This document shows positions 47,352-56,198 of a stretch of 64,000 nt of DNA, piece after piece. Position 1 is the first letter of the stretch. Every line of letters starts with the position of its first letter. A model generated the notes under the pieces. That model had not been told where the DNA came from, ran no database searches, and saw only the letters and a list, made by a program, of their open reading frames with translations. The position numbers were made by a program, and so were the translations under genes. Source of the stretch: Symbiodinium natans. Its lineage: Eukaryota > Sar > Dinophyceae > Suessiales > Symbiodiniaceae. The DNA lies in NCBI GenBank assembly GCA_905221605.1, contig CAJNDS010002512.1, forward strand, positions 936,360 through 1,000,359. Direction: 5' to 3'.

Positions 47352-49454
47352 ATGTATGCCCTTTTCACATTTTTTGGCGGGATTGCTTTTGCAGCTACAG
47401 TGCTTTTGTTTATGGTCGCGGGAAGGACCGTAAATGCAGTACTGGAGCCAACGCAAGTCTGTCAGAGCAAAAAGAAGAAAGGAAGATGCCGACGTTTCAA
47501 AAGACAAAGGCGTGCATGCATGCGAATCTCTTTGGTGACTCCAGTGGTGCGACGACGCCCAAGAAGTCCGAAGCGACGCAAGCAGACAACGTTTCAAAGG
47601 TGTGACAAGTTTGTGACAGAAGCTCGCAGATGCAGTTCGCACAGAATGAAAGCCCCGAGAATCAAGCATCACAGAAAGACTGGCAGACTCAGAGTTGCTC
47701 GCTTCAAGCGACGCCTGGATGCGGGTCATCGTAGAGTCTACCCTCTATGGGCTCGAGGACGGCGTTTTCGCTGTCTTCGTGTGATACCTTGCTTCAAACA
47801 ACAGCAACTTGAAGTTCCTCCGCAGAAACCGCAGCTAAAGCCACCTCAACCAGATCCTGGTGACAATCTTCGCTTGTCTTGGTTAGGTGGGAATGGCTCA
47901 GCTGCCACAAGACGCAAGCGTGCCGAACGAGAGCAAGCGGCACAGCAGGAAACGCAGCCTACTCCTGCTCCCGTCCCTGCACAAAACAGCCGCTGTGGGC
48001 AAGATGGTGTCGTGCCACCGTTGTCCCTCCTCGAAGCAGTGGAGGCCATTGTGCGCACAACCAGGCTTGGTGTCCTGAGTGAAGACAACTTTCAGGTTGC
48101 TCTCCTTGACCTTCTGTCTTCGCGAGGCGTGATGACCAAACCACAGCGACAACAACCTCTGCCTAGTCGAGTTCCCGCTCCCGCTCAGCAGGCTACGACT
48201 TCACCATACACGCAGCAAGAATCTCTACCGCAACCACGGCGAGATCAAGATGATGGATGGCAACAAGTTACTAAGCGAAAGGATCCCAAACTTGCTCAGT
48301 CGAAACGACCTGAGCAAAGCAATATTCGGCAGGTCTACGCTTCTCCACAGCGTACAGTTCAACCCAATGAGCAACCCGTGCGGCACATCACGCAGGTGAT
48401 CACAAGCGAATGGACCACGACGCCCACCTTCATGACCTTTGACGAGACACTCCAGGCCATTGAGGAGAATGCTTCGCCCAAAGGCAACATCGTTGAGGTC
48501 ACGTGGGAGCAGTACGATAAAATCGTCGACTACGCGACAGCTTTCGGAACGTCCCTTGCAATTACTATGCTTTGGCAAGGATACAAGCAGGCAAACAATG
48601 ACAAGCAGACTTCCGCCTGGATCCGTGCGCGTTCATCGTCCACTGAACAGTTCAGGCCCGTGCAAGTAACGTGCGAGCAGGTGTCAACTACTTGCGGACC
48701 GATGCCAAAGCCCCCAAAGAAGGTCACCATCAGCGGTGCCAACGATGGTGTCAGTGGTGATAGCAAGATTTTTCTTCGAGTGACGGCTCCAGAGTGCTAC
48801 CGCAAGTTTTTCAGCGACAACGGGAAGACCGACACACCAGCAAATATCATTGATGTGATCAAGAGATGGGAGGTTACTGGGCTGTCTTTAGGACAGCTGA
48901 CTCACGGAACGTGGAAGCGTCAGTGGGGAAAGAAGGGGTGCGAGATCGTTGGTCATCTTCTCCTTCCTCCCAAAGTAGCAGACCTTCTTCAAGCCAGAAG
49001 CGGTCAGAGGGGAGTCTTTTGTACTCGTACTCGTGCAGGAGACGCCTCTTACAAGCAAACTCCAGTGCATTGGATTACGCGCCAGTCCAATGAGGAGGAC
49101 GAAGACTACTTCAGACGGGTCAGTGAAAGATCTGGCCCCGTACGCTACAGGACTGGTGGCAGCAATGATTTGGGCATCGATGCTGACAGCAAGGACGAAA
49201 CTAACAAGGTTAACAAGCAACACTGGCGACTTCAAGGAGCTCCAAGTCTTTGGGACGACGTCGACCTCAACGACTTCCTTGAAAAACAGGGTTGGAAAGA
49301 CGTTAAGCTCAACAAGCGCAATGGCGGCAGAAAACCTGGGTCCACCGCGATTTGGTTTTTGCAAGCTATTCCGCCTGGAACAGATGACATGGAAATCTAC
49401 GAGGACAGTGGTCACGACGACAAACGCACCTCGACGACCACAACTATGGTATGA
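47352..49454 (+). CDS. Retrotransposon ORF1: basic, Pro/Gln-rich protein with N-terminal hydrophobic segment
   Basis: The frame opens with ATG directly after an in-frame TAG and runs 700 codons. Residues 4-24 are strongly hydrophobic (a signal anchor or membrane segment), unusual for a LINE ORF1. Residues about 38-150 are very Arg/Lys-rich, fitting nucleic-acid binding or nuclear entry. A Pro/Gln-rich linker follows, then a folded-looking region (residues about 360-680) with no family I recognise; it ends in acidic sequence EIYEDSGHDDK. No CCHC knuckle or RRM motif was seen. Near the 3' end the sense appears to move to another frame: reading +2 from about 49437 gives NYGMNRYDLLADNG, then the frame of the OTU region takes over. 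The annotated stop at 49454 may therefore be caused by an indel. Confidence 0.7.
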   Translation: MYALFTFFGGIAFAATVLLFMVAGRTVNAVLEPTQVCQSKKKKGRCRRFKRQRRACMRISLVTPVVRRRPRSPKRRKQTTFQRCDKFVTEARRCSSHRMKAPRIKHHRKTGRLRVARFKRRLDAGHRRVYPLWARGRRFRCLRVIPCFKQQQLEVPPQKPQLKPPQPDPGDNLRLSWLGGNGSAATRRKRAEREQAAQQETQPTPAPVPAQNSRCGQDGVVPPLSLLEAVEAIVRTTRLGVLSEDNFQVALLDLLSSRGVMTKPQRQQPLPSRVPAPAQQATTSPYTQQESLPQPRRDQDDGWQQVTKRKDPKLAQSKRPEQSNIRQVYASPQRTVQPNEQPVRHITQVITSEWTTTPTFMTFDETLQAIEENASPKGNIVEVTWEQYDKIVDYATAFGTSLAITMLWQGYKQANNDKQTSAWIRARSSSTEQFRPVQVTCEQVSTTCGPMPKPPKKVTISGANDGVSGDSKIFLRVTAPECYRKFFSDNGKTDTPANIIDVIKRWEVTGLSLGQLTHGTWKRQWGKKGCEIVGHLLLPPKVADLLQARSGQRGVFCTRTRAGDASYKQTPVHWITRQSNEEDEDYFRRVSERSGPVRYRTGGSNDLGIDADSKDETNKVNKQHWRLQGAPSLWDDVDLNDFLEKQGWKDVKLNKRNGGRKPGSTAIWFLQAIPPGTDDMEIYEDSGHDDKRTSTTTTMV

Positions 49455-49456
49455 AC

Positions 49457-50204
49457 CGTTACGACCTCCTCGCAGACAATGGGGCCCGTACAACTCCCCA
49501 AGCGCCGACACCGAAGAGGAGAAGCAACCGCCGGGCAAGAAGGCTCGCAGTGGCAACGACGATGGCGGCAAAACTGGTGACAACAGTGGGATGACTGAGG
49601 TTTCGCAGGCATCGGTGGCCCCTACGCTGTTGGATCCTCCCCAGGAGAACAAGCGCAAAGAGCCTGAGAACAGCGAGCACGAAAGCAACGGCGACGTCAG
49701 CAAGCCGCTTCCGCAGCAACCTTCCACCATTGACGAAGCTAGGCAGCTTGGATGGAGAGAGGTTGATGCAGGAGGAGATGGAGATTGCTTTTTCAAAGCC
49801 TTCGTTCACAGCGACGCTAATGCTCGCAAGCTCCCCACCGACGCAAAGAGTGCAGAGAGAGAAGCATGCAAGCTTCGAGTTGCAGCCGTCACGCACATGA
49901 AAGACCCTAAGCACTACAATCGCTTCAAGAGCTTCTACCAGCAGGAAGACATGGCCACCTTGTACCAGGAGGTCAACCAACCGGCTCCGAAAGACTTTGA
50001 TGATTTCCTCAAACTTTCCGCAAACAAGGGCTGCTGGGCCAACCAGCTCATCATCAAAGCAGTTGCGGAGCGAACAGGTGTTCCAATTGTGCCACCAGCA
50101 AAAAAGTTGATAGCGACTTCTACAAGCTACCCAAAGACGAGCAACAACGACAAGGGCGACCCCGAACTCAACGAGTCTGGCATCGTGGCGTGGTGGCACC
50201 ACGA
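49457..50204 (+). CDS. Retrotransposon OTU-like cysteine protease region (first part, broken frame)
   Basis: The frame holds the OTU nucleophile motif GGDGDCFFKAF, with the catalytic Cys codon at 49786-49788. It is followed by KLRVAAVTHM, a Tyr-rich helix and GCWANQLIIKAVAERTGVPIV, matching the W...E/L..A...... I.V layout of OTU domains. OTU enzymes are deubiquitinases or polyprotein proteases; here it could process the element's polyprotein or act on host ubiquitin, which is inference. The upstream part is a Lys/Pro/Glu-rich linker (PPQENKRKEPE). The matching catalytic His lies in another frame (see next entry), so the domain is interrupted. The formal open frame continues to 50889, but after about 50204 the sequence loses sense there. 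Confidence 0.65.
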
Positions 50205-50909
50205 TTCCAGGACGACTTCGCCGTCAGCAAGGCCAACTACACTGGCGTTGCTCTTGTGCTTCGCAACAACCACTACGTTTGTCTTCTCCCCCCACAACAT
50301 GATTGCGAAATCCCTCGGATGTGGCTCCGAGAAACGAACTCCTTATTTCCTCAAGTTGGGGGAGCTGGTGAGACGAACACGCCTGCAAAGTCTCTACGCT
50401 CTGCGACTACGCCTAGAAGTGTGGAAGGGGGTCGTTGGGGCGCTTGCGCACCAAGTACTACTCCGAGGAAACCCTCTTCCTCTTCTGCGTCACGCTGGGG
50501 GCCGGCCACTCCAAACACTGGTGCGCGCAGGACCCCTTCACCGCCAAGATGGGGAACAAGAACTCCTGCGACTACGCCTACGAGATCCAAGATCAATCGG
50601 TGGGGTTTGGCTACACCTGCTACGGACGACCACCAAAGTGGCAGCAAGAGAAAACTTCAAGACGACGTGCAAAGCAAGCACAAGAGCAGCAGCAGCAGTG
50701 CAAAGCTTCAGCAGCCACTCAAACAGAAGCGCCCGCGCAAGCCGCCAGCTAAGACCAAGAAAGAAAAGGAGCAACGCAAAAAGGACAGGATCAAGTATTG
50801 CAAAGTCATTGCTGCGCGACCTCACAACTGGAAATGCCCGGTTCCTGGGTGCGGTGTTACCTTCGAGGGCAAGTACGGCAGCGTCGTGAGCAGCAAGCAC
50901 TACCACTGA
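50190..50909 (+). CDS. Retrotransposon OTU C-terminal part plus Ser/Arg/Pro linker and first zinc finger (other frame)
   Basis: The frame supplies the OTU histidine motif, ALVLRNNHYVCLLPP, with the His codon at 50271-50273, about 162 codons after the catalytic Cys. That spacing is normal for OTU domains. Then comes a low-complexity linker with repeated RWG.A.P/TP motifs, a basic PAKTKKEKEQRKK stretch and a zinc-finger start WKCPVPGCGVTF. The finger's first His lies near 50902, the frame stops at 50909, and the second His (ETRH) lies in the next frame. The break therefore cuts the finger, suggesting an indel rather than a natural end. The start listed is only the first usable codon of this frame; no initiation is implied. 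Confidence 0.6.
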   Translation: MVAPRFQDDFAVSKANYTGVALVLRNNHYVCLLPPQHDCEIPRMWLRETNSLFPQVGGAGETNTPAKSLRSATTPRSVEGGRWGACAPSTTPRKPSSSSASRWGPATPNTGARRTPSPPRWGTRTPATTPTRSKINRWGLATPATDDHQSGSKRKLQDDVQSKHKSSSSSAKLQQPLKQKRPRKPPAKTKKEKEQRKKDRIKYCKVIAARPHNWKCPVPGCGVTFEGKYGSVVSSKHYH

Positions 50910-50967
50910 AACCCGCCACCCTACGCTCAGCAAGGAGGCTTTCACCAAAGCCCCACCGGTCACGCCG

Positions 50968-53900
50968 ATGGTGCACTACGACCTTGACCAAACCGATGCG
51001 GAGTGGGAGTGCCCACTTTGTGATGCTGCTCTCCCTCGTCTTCCTAGCCAGGATAAAGGCAGAGCTATACAGTACCACATCGACGACAAGCACAAGGGCT
51101 GGACAAGGAGCAAGCTTGCTCATCTTGGCATGAAGGGCAAGCCGAAGGGAGGGCACGTAGCTTCCTCTGCGGCAAAAACGCATGCCGACAAGAGAAACAA
51201 GCAGTTCAAGACGCACAACCTCGTCAAAGTTATGCCGGAGGAAAGAATCCTTCAGGGAATGCGTGGCGCCAAGTTTTACTGCACCAAGTGTTACAGCGTG
51301 GTTGGCAAGTACGGCACCAAGGAGGCGCAGAAAACTTGCAAGCAGAGACTGGATGAAATGAAGTCCAACGGCTTTGCCTTCGCTCGTCGCAGGACCTGGT
51401 GGCGAAACCTCAAGAAGAACGAACCCAAGCATGCTCGAAACTTCGTCAAGGCCATGGGACAGAGCGTGAAGTTTTTCGATGGACTTTTTGGTTTTCACGA
51501 TGTTACGGACAGTTCGCAGAGATGGGCTCGCCAGAAAACAGAGTGGCAGGCTGATCTGACGGAGTGCGGTGACGTCGAGCGCCAACCTGGTCCATCAGCA
51601 AGTTGTACTTCCAGCAGTGTTTGGTGTTTTTCTACAAACACCGGTCGCGGTGTCAGCACGTGGGATGCTTTCAAAGATGCCGCTGCGCAAGGATATGATG
51701 TCATCATGCTCCAGGAATATGGCTTGAAGCAATCTGAGCTACACGCTCTCGTTCGCTCCGCTTCTTCTCGCGGTTATCGCTCTTTCGAGGCCGAGTCGCA
51801 AGAAAGAAGCAAACAAGCCTGGGGCGGTGCCATCATGTTCGCAAAGAAAAACCTTAGAGCCAGGCTCGTGGCCAGTTCTGCTGTGCGGGAGTATCAGTCC
51901 GTCACCGTCATGATCGAGGGCGCGGCGTTCTCTTGCATCTATCAACCTCCTGATGAACCGCGCCTTCCTCTTGTGGAGCACTTGCAAGAGGTGCAAGTCC
52001 TTCTTCCGCGAGGTTGTCACTGGCTACGAACAGGCGACTGGAATGATGAACCAGAAGAAAATTTCTACTACGAAAGCTTCGTCGACGACGGCCTCGAGGC
52101 TCTTGCAGTTTGTGACGAAAATCAGAAGATGTTGCCGACGAGATGGGGAGGTACACGGACGCTGGACTATATCCTCTCCAACTCGCAGGGTGACGTTTCT
52201 CGACTTGACTTCTACGACGGTTCCTTCTCGGACCACAAGGCTTTGCAGTTTGAGGTCCTTGTACAAGCAAAACAAGAGTACAAGACACTACGGCTACGCA
52301 GCACAGATGGCCTTTCCTTTGAGGCTTCTATGCCGTGGAAAGTCTGGAAGCAAGCTTGTGATGAGTGGGCTCAGAGCAGTACCAAGCCGACCATCCCTGA
52401 GCGCGCACAGAACGTTTCGCAACAAGATGTTGATCGAGTTTGGGACAAAATCAACTTGTACTACGAAAATATGCTTCGCGCTGCAGTGCTTCTCTGTGCT
52501 TTTGAAAGGCTTGGCCCTAGGAAGCGCAAGAACCGGCCCAAGCTTGTCTCCAACTACCCGCTCTTCGGCAAGCTGGACAGTTCTACAGCACCCTTTCGAT
52601 TGCGCAAACTTCGGAACTTGGAGGCCAAGCTTCGCGAGTTGGTTGGTCTTGAGCAGCGCCAGAAGATGCATACTCAGGAAGCTCAAAATCTGCAGCAAAA
52701 AGTTCTGCGAAATCCTCTTTGTCCCGATGGCACCTGGCAGCAGAGGCTGAAGCAAATTACTGTCGATCTGGCCAAGGAGAGACAGAAGGAGAAGCAGCAC
52801 AGGCTTCATGCTTGGAGGCAGTCTTTGCAGAACAGCAACTCCCTCTGCTACAAATGGCTCAAGCGTGGCGCCCCGCAAGTTTTCAAAGGACTCATTGCTG
52901 AAAAGCTTCAAATCAGCGAGCCGGTAACATTGGTTTCGGATGCCCTTGATGTTATCAAGGCTCACTGGCAGCAAGTATGGGACCGTACTCCTGTTGATTC
53001 CCATGAGGTTTGGCTTCATCTCCAGCATCAACCTGGGTACCAACGCTGGAATCTTGATGAGTGGCCCAAGTTGAGCACCGCCGAGTGTGCTGCTTCGGCC
53101 AGCAAACTTCGCGGTAAGGCCAGCGGCATCGACGGTTGGTCGGGGTCAGAGGTCGCTTCCATTCCTTTGGAGCAATGGGATGTTTTCTGTGACTTCACGC
53201 AATGGATCGAAGCAGTCGGCCTTAGTCCAAGCGGCTGGAGGCAATTCAAGCAATGCCATATCCCTAAACCTTCCAAGATCGTCAGAGCCGACGGTGTTTG
53301 CGAAGTCGCAGATTTGAGGCCCATATCTATCTCCAGCTCTTTCTACAGAGTTTGGGCAAGCAGTAGATTGAGGTCCCAGCCTGCTCAAGAGTGGATGTCT
53401 ACGTGGTGGCCGGAAGAGGCCATCGGCGGCAAGGCTAAAGGCGAGGTCTTCGAGGCCTTAGCTCCGTTGGCCGCCGCTGCCGCTGAAAAGCAGTTCGTGG
53501 CCACTTTGGACTACAGTCTCGCCTATGACTACTGCGATCCACATCTGGCGGTGGGCATCATGAAGAGATTGGGGCTCCCGGAAGGCATCGCGTCTTTGCT
53601 CTCTACAACGTGGGGCCAACAGCAACGTTGGCTTTTCTTTGAAGGCCTGGTGCATCAGACTTCGATCGATGTGTCAAGGTCCTTGCCGCAAGGCGACCCT
53701 TGGTCACTGGCTGGTCTTGTGGCTACGCTCAAGGTGCCCATGCAGCAGATTTCCAACCAACATCCTCAGATGACTGCTCGCAGCTTCGTCGATGATCGCA
53801 GCTGGGCTACACCAACGGCTGCGGAGACAGTGGAAGTCATGCGCAAGTGGCATTCGTGGTCAGACAAATTGGGTTTGCGTGAGAACTACAGCAAGACGCA

Positions 53901-54951
53901 GTTTTTCGCTGCTGACCAGAGTTGCAAGCAAGCTCTGTTAAGAAACGGAGTTCCGGAACAGCAAGTCAGCTGCTATCCTTGTCTTCTAGGCACTGCCTTC
54001 AAAGGCACAGCGCGGCGTAAGAACACGCCAAAAGAGGAAGAGCGCCTCTGCAAGTCGCAAAGGCTTGTTCGCAGAGCTTCCTGCCTGCCGGTGCCTTACA
54101 AGCGCAAGGTGATGATCATGGCTGCTGCTCCCTTCGCGAAGGCAGCATGGGGCTGGTTCTTCAAACTGCCAACCAAAGCTCAGTTCCGACAGTTTGGTGC
54201 TACTGTGCGCAAGGCCCTTAACGAGCCGAAGCGTGCATGTGTGCATCTGCGCAACATCTTGAGAGGCCATCGCACGGACTTACCTTTTCGCATTTTGGAG
54301 ATGAATGTTATGGCTGCCCGCAGATGCGCTCTAAAGTTCCCTGAAGGTCTACCCTGCACGTGGGATGCGCAGCAGGGGTGGTCAGCAACAATTGCTCAAT
54401 CGCTCAAACAAACTGGTTGGGAGATTACAGCTCCTTGGTGCTGGAAGCACGCGCAGATGAATCGTTACTTTTCCCTTGATCGCAACGGAAGGAATTTTGC
54501 AACAGATAAGGGCCTTCTTGCACATCTGTTGCGTGAAGCATGGAGGCGTTCTGAGTGGGAGGCTTGGCACTCCTCCAGCAGAAATGATGCAACGGCTTGC
54601 GCCGATCAGCAGTACAGTGAACGCAGATGTAAGCTTGCGAGAGAGGTGGCTCAATCCAGCTATGCTGCTTTTGGATTTCTCTCCGGTGCATTTGCCAGCC
54701 CCGCAACGATTCAGAGAGATGAGACCCCGTGTGAGCTTTGCGGTCGTGAGGTTCCCACGACTGAGCATCTCCTTTGGTCATGCCCTGCTTTTGTGAGCAG
54801 CAGACCGCGCAAACCGAGTGATTCACTGCAAGGACGTTTAGCTTGGCCAGTGGGGCTTTCTACTGATGCGGCGGTCGTAAGTCACTGCCTTGAGGTTCGC
54901 TCTGCTGTACTGGCTGCTAGGTGGAAGCCTTCCACCACTCCGGTGGCTTGA
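50968..54951 (+). CDS. Retrotransposon ORF2-like region: zinc fingers, 2A-like motif, EEP endonuclease, reverse transcriptase, CCHC
   Basis: An unbroken 1327-codon frame. Residues 15-42 form a C2H2 finger (C15, C18, H37, H42), with a further CxxC at 105/108. GDVERQPGP occupies 201-209. The EEP endonuclease covers about 213-430 with LQE (E250), GDWN (356-359), LDYIL (D400) and SDH (421-423); it would nick target DNA to prime reverse transcription. RT covers about 700-1000: GIDGW (720-724), RPISI, motif A LDYSLAYD (D848), motif B LPQGDP (906-911), motif C FVDD (940-943), and a later KT motif. A C-terminal knuckle C1255-C1258-H1267-C1272 resembles the zf-RVT type. There is no RNase H. The ATG at 50968 follows an open, sensible stretch in the same frame (from about 50890), so it may be internal to a longer polyprotein and not the true start. 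Confidence 0.92.
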   Translation: MVHYDLDQTDAEWECPLCDAALPRLPSQDKGRAIQYHIDDKHKGWTRSKLAHLGMKGKPKGGHVASSAAKTHADKRNKQFKTHNLVKVMPEERILQGMRGAKFYCTKCYSVVGKYGTKEAQKTCKQRLDEMKSNGFAFARRRTWWRNLKKNEPKHARNFVKAMGQSVKFFDGLFGFHDVTDSSQRWARQKTEWQADLTECGDVERQPGPSASCTSSSVWCFSTNTGRGVSTWDAFKDAAAQGYDVIMLQEYGLKQSELHALVRSASSRGYRSFEAESQERSKQAWGGAIMFAKKNLRARLVASSAVREYQSVTVMIEGAAFSCIYQPPDEPRLPLVEHLQEVQVLLPRGCHWLRTGDWNDEPEENFYYESFVDDGLEALAVCDENQKMLPTRWGGTRTLDYILSNSQGDVSRLDFYDGSFSDHKALQFEVLVQAKQEYKTLRLRSTDGLSFEASMPWKVWKQACDEWAQSSTKPTIPERAQNVSQQDVDRVWDKINLYYENMLRAAVLLCAFERLGPRKRKNRPKLVSNYPLFGKLDSSTAPFRLRKLRNLEAKLRELVGLEQRQKMHTQEAQNLQQKVLRNPLCPDGTWQQRLKQITVDLAKERQKEKQHRLHAWRQSLQNSNSLCYKWLKRGAPQVFKGLIAEKLQISEPVTLVSDALDVIKAHWQQVWDRTPVDSHEVWLHLQHQPGYQRWNLDEWPKLSTAECAASASKLRGKASGIDGWSGSEVASIPLEQWDVFCDFTQWIEAVGLSPSGWRQFKQCHIPKPSKIVRADGVCEVADLRPISISSSFYRVWASSRLRSQPAQEWMSTWWPEEAIGGKAKGEVFEALAPLAAAAAEKQFVATLDYSLAYDYCDPHLAVGIMKRLGLPEGIASLLSTTWGQQQRWLFFEGLVHQTSIDVSRSLPQGDPWSLAGLVATLKVPMQQISNQHPQMTARSFVDDRSWATPTAAETVEVMRKWHSWSDKLGLRENYSKTQFFAADQSCKQALLRNGVPEQQVSCYPCLLGTAFKGTARRKNTPKEEERLCKSQRLVRRASCLPVPYKRKVMIMAAAPFAKAAWGWFFKLPTKAQFRQFGATVRKALNEPKRACVHLRNILRGHRTDLPFRILEMNVMAARRCALKFPEGLPCTWDAQQGWSATIAQSLKQTGWEITAPWCWKHAQMNRYFSLDRNGRNFATDKGLLAHLLREAWRRSEWEAWHSSSRNDATACADQQYSERRCKLAREVAQSSYAAFGFLSGAFASPATIQRDETPCELCGREVPTTEHLLWSCPAFVSSRPRKPSDSLQGRLAWPVGLSTDAAVVSHCLEVRSAVLAARWKPSTTPVA
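51568..51594 (+). other. 2A-like peptide-bond-skipping motif GDVERQPGP (Asn replaced by Gln)
   Basis: The codons read G-D-V-E-R-Q-P-G-P between the zinc-finger part and the endonuclease. The canonical 2A end is D-V/I-E-x-N-P-G-P; only the Asn differs. 2A-like motifs upstream of the endonuclease are known in several non-LTR retrotransposons (for example trypanosome L1Tc and some animal LINEs). Whether the Gln form skips is unknown. Confidence 0.6.
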
Positions 54952-55165
54952 GGGGCCCTAAGCTCCTCTGGACGAGTTTTCTGGCGTTTTTGCTCGTCTA
55001 CAAAGACTGTGGATGAGTTTCTGCCGCTGGTGCTCGTCTACGAAGACTGTGTGTGTATTCTAGGGCATCGTGTGGCTTCACCGTGTCGAATGCTTGGAGG
55101 CCCTCGGCGCCAGAGCCTAAAACATGCTAGCGGCGCTTGTAGGAAACGGTTTCCTAGCGGCGCCA
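54952..55165 (+). repeat. 3' region of the retrotransposon with tandem and inverted short repeats
   Basis: Directly after the stop, two imperfect copies of a roughly 45-bp unit each end in GCTCGTCTAC(A/G)AAGACTGTG (to about 55012 and 55052). Further on, CTAGCGGCGC occurs twice (55127-55136 and 55154-55163) around the perfect hairpin AGGAAAC-G-GTTTCCT (55141-55155). Such elements may serve as the RT recognition structure, which is inference. Confidence 0.55.
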
Positions 55166-56181
55166 TCACCAAAAACATACTGTAGCTTCCCAAAATTTCG
55201 GGTTTCTAAGACGAAGGCTTAGAAGGTGTAGAGCTATCGCTGTTGCTTTTACCTTCTACTCGGGCTGCTTCCTGCTGTAGAATGGTAACAGCTGCGTCTG
55301 TGCGCCACGCTGGACCCGGGCTTCTGCAAGCTATGTGCTCGACGAAAAAGCAGGACATGGTGGGTGTGTCTTTCTTCAATGTCCTTAGTAACCAGATTGC
55401 GACAGCTGGTAGAGGGATGGCTGTGAGAGCTTTTCAACCTTCTTCAGCCTTCGGGTCGCCAAGCCGTAGTTCATGGAGCTCGACATAGCTGTAACGTTCT
55501 GATTGTTTGTGCACGGCATAGTCACTGGCAGCCATGGCCTTCGGGATAGCATGAACCTTCAACGGCCTTGCTCAGAGGGTTATTTAAGTCTACGAGTTTG
55601 TTTTTGTGGCCCAGGCCTGGAGCTCCAGCGACTGGGGGCCTTGGAGGGCCTAAGGCATCTTGGGTCACGAGTCTTTCTTTTGGATGTGCAGATGTGGAAC
55701 GTGTTTCCTTGATTGCGTCTTCCCGGAACTTCCCTATATTTGAAGGAGTGTGAGAACAGAAGCTGGACCAACCAGTCCTGCAAGATGCATCCATCGTACT
55801 CCAGTGTAGATTCCAACGACAATGCTCATCAGTAATCGGCCTGAGCACAAGATGTTGAGGACATTGCTGTGCTCAGGATTTTCAGCTTATTTTTTTAAAG
55901 ACCAGCCATTGAGCTTCTCAACAGGAATGCACAACAACACCATGCTGCGTCGACTGGCGCAGTCCCCAGACAGAGTTTGGGCCTCCTCTGCCCCCAAGCA
56001 GACACCCGAGCCGGAACCTTGCACCCTGACCAACAGTGTCTTTAGGTGTTCAGCTTGTAGTTTGTCTTCTCATTGCACCCTCTGGCCCTGGCACGCTAGC
56101 TCTGTCCAAGGTGTTCCAGCGCTTAAGTTTAGGTTGAACTGCGCAGGCTTGGGCGCTTGGATGTTGGGATTTCAACACTAT

Positions 56182-56198
56182 GGGGGGGGGGGGGGGGG
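56182..56198. repeat. Poly-G tract
   Basis: An uninterrupted run of about 17 G. Confidence 0.9.

Larger units (their letters stand above)
47352..55165 (+). mobile_element. Non-LTR (LINE-type) retrotransposon with OTU protease, zinc fingers, EEP endonuclease and RT
   Basis: Coding order on the + strand is: basic ORF1 with a hydrophobic start, OTU-like cysteine protease, C2H2 zinc fingers, 2A-like motif, apurinic-type endonuclease, reverse transcriptase, CCHC knuckle. No long terminal repeats, integrase, RNase H or restriction-like endonuclease were seen. The outer ends are not defined: the 5' limit is given as the ORF1 start and the 3' limit as the end of a repeat-bearing 3' region. No poly-A tail or target-site duplication was recognised. 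Several frame changes between 49.4 and 50.9 kb suggest that this copy, or its assembly, carries small indels in an ancestral continuous frame. RT and endonuclease catalytic motifs are intact, so the insertion is fairly young. Clade assignment needs a phylogeny. Confidence 0.9.

Noticed and set aside
48888-49796. Open frame of 302 codons on the minus strand
   Set aside because: Antisense shadow of the retrotransposon ORF1/OTU region.
50857-51585. Open frame of 242 codons on the minus strand
   Set aside because: Antisense shadow of the retrotransposon zinc-finger region.
51953-52750. Open frame of 265 codons on the + strand in a second frame
   Set aside because: Overlaps the endonuclease/RT frame that carries all catalytic motifs; it has no motif itself.
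47150-55250. Target-site duplication and poly-A tail of the retrotransposon
   Set aside because: No matching direct repeats or A-tail could be picked out by eye, so the element's outer limits are left undefined.
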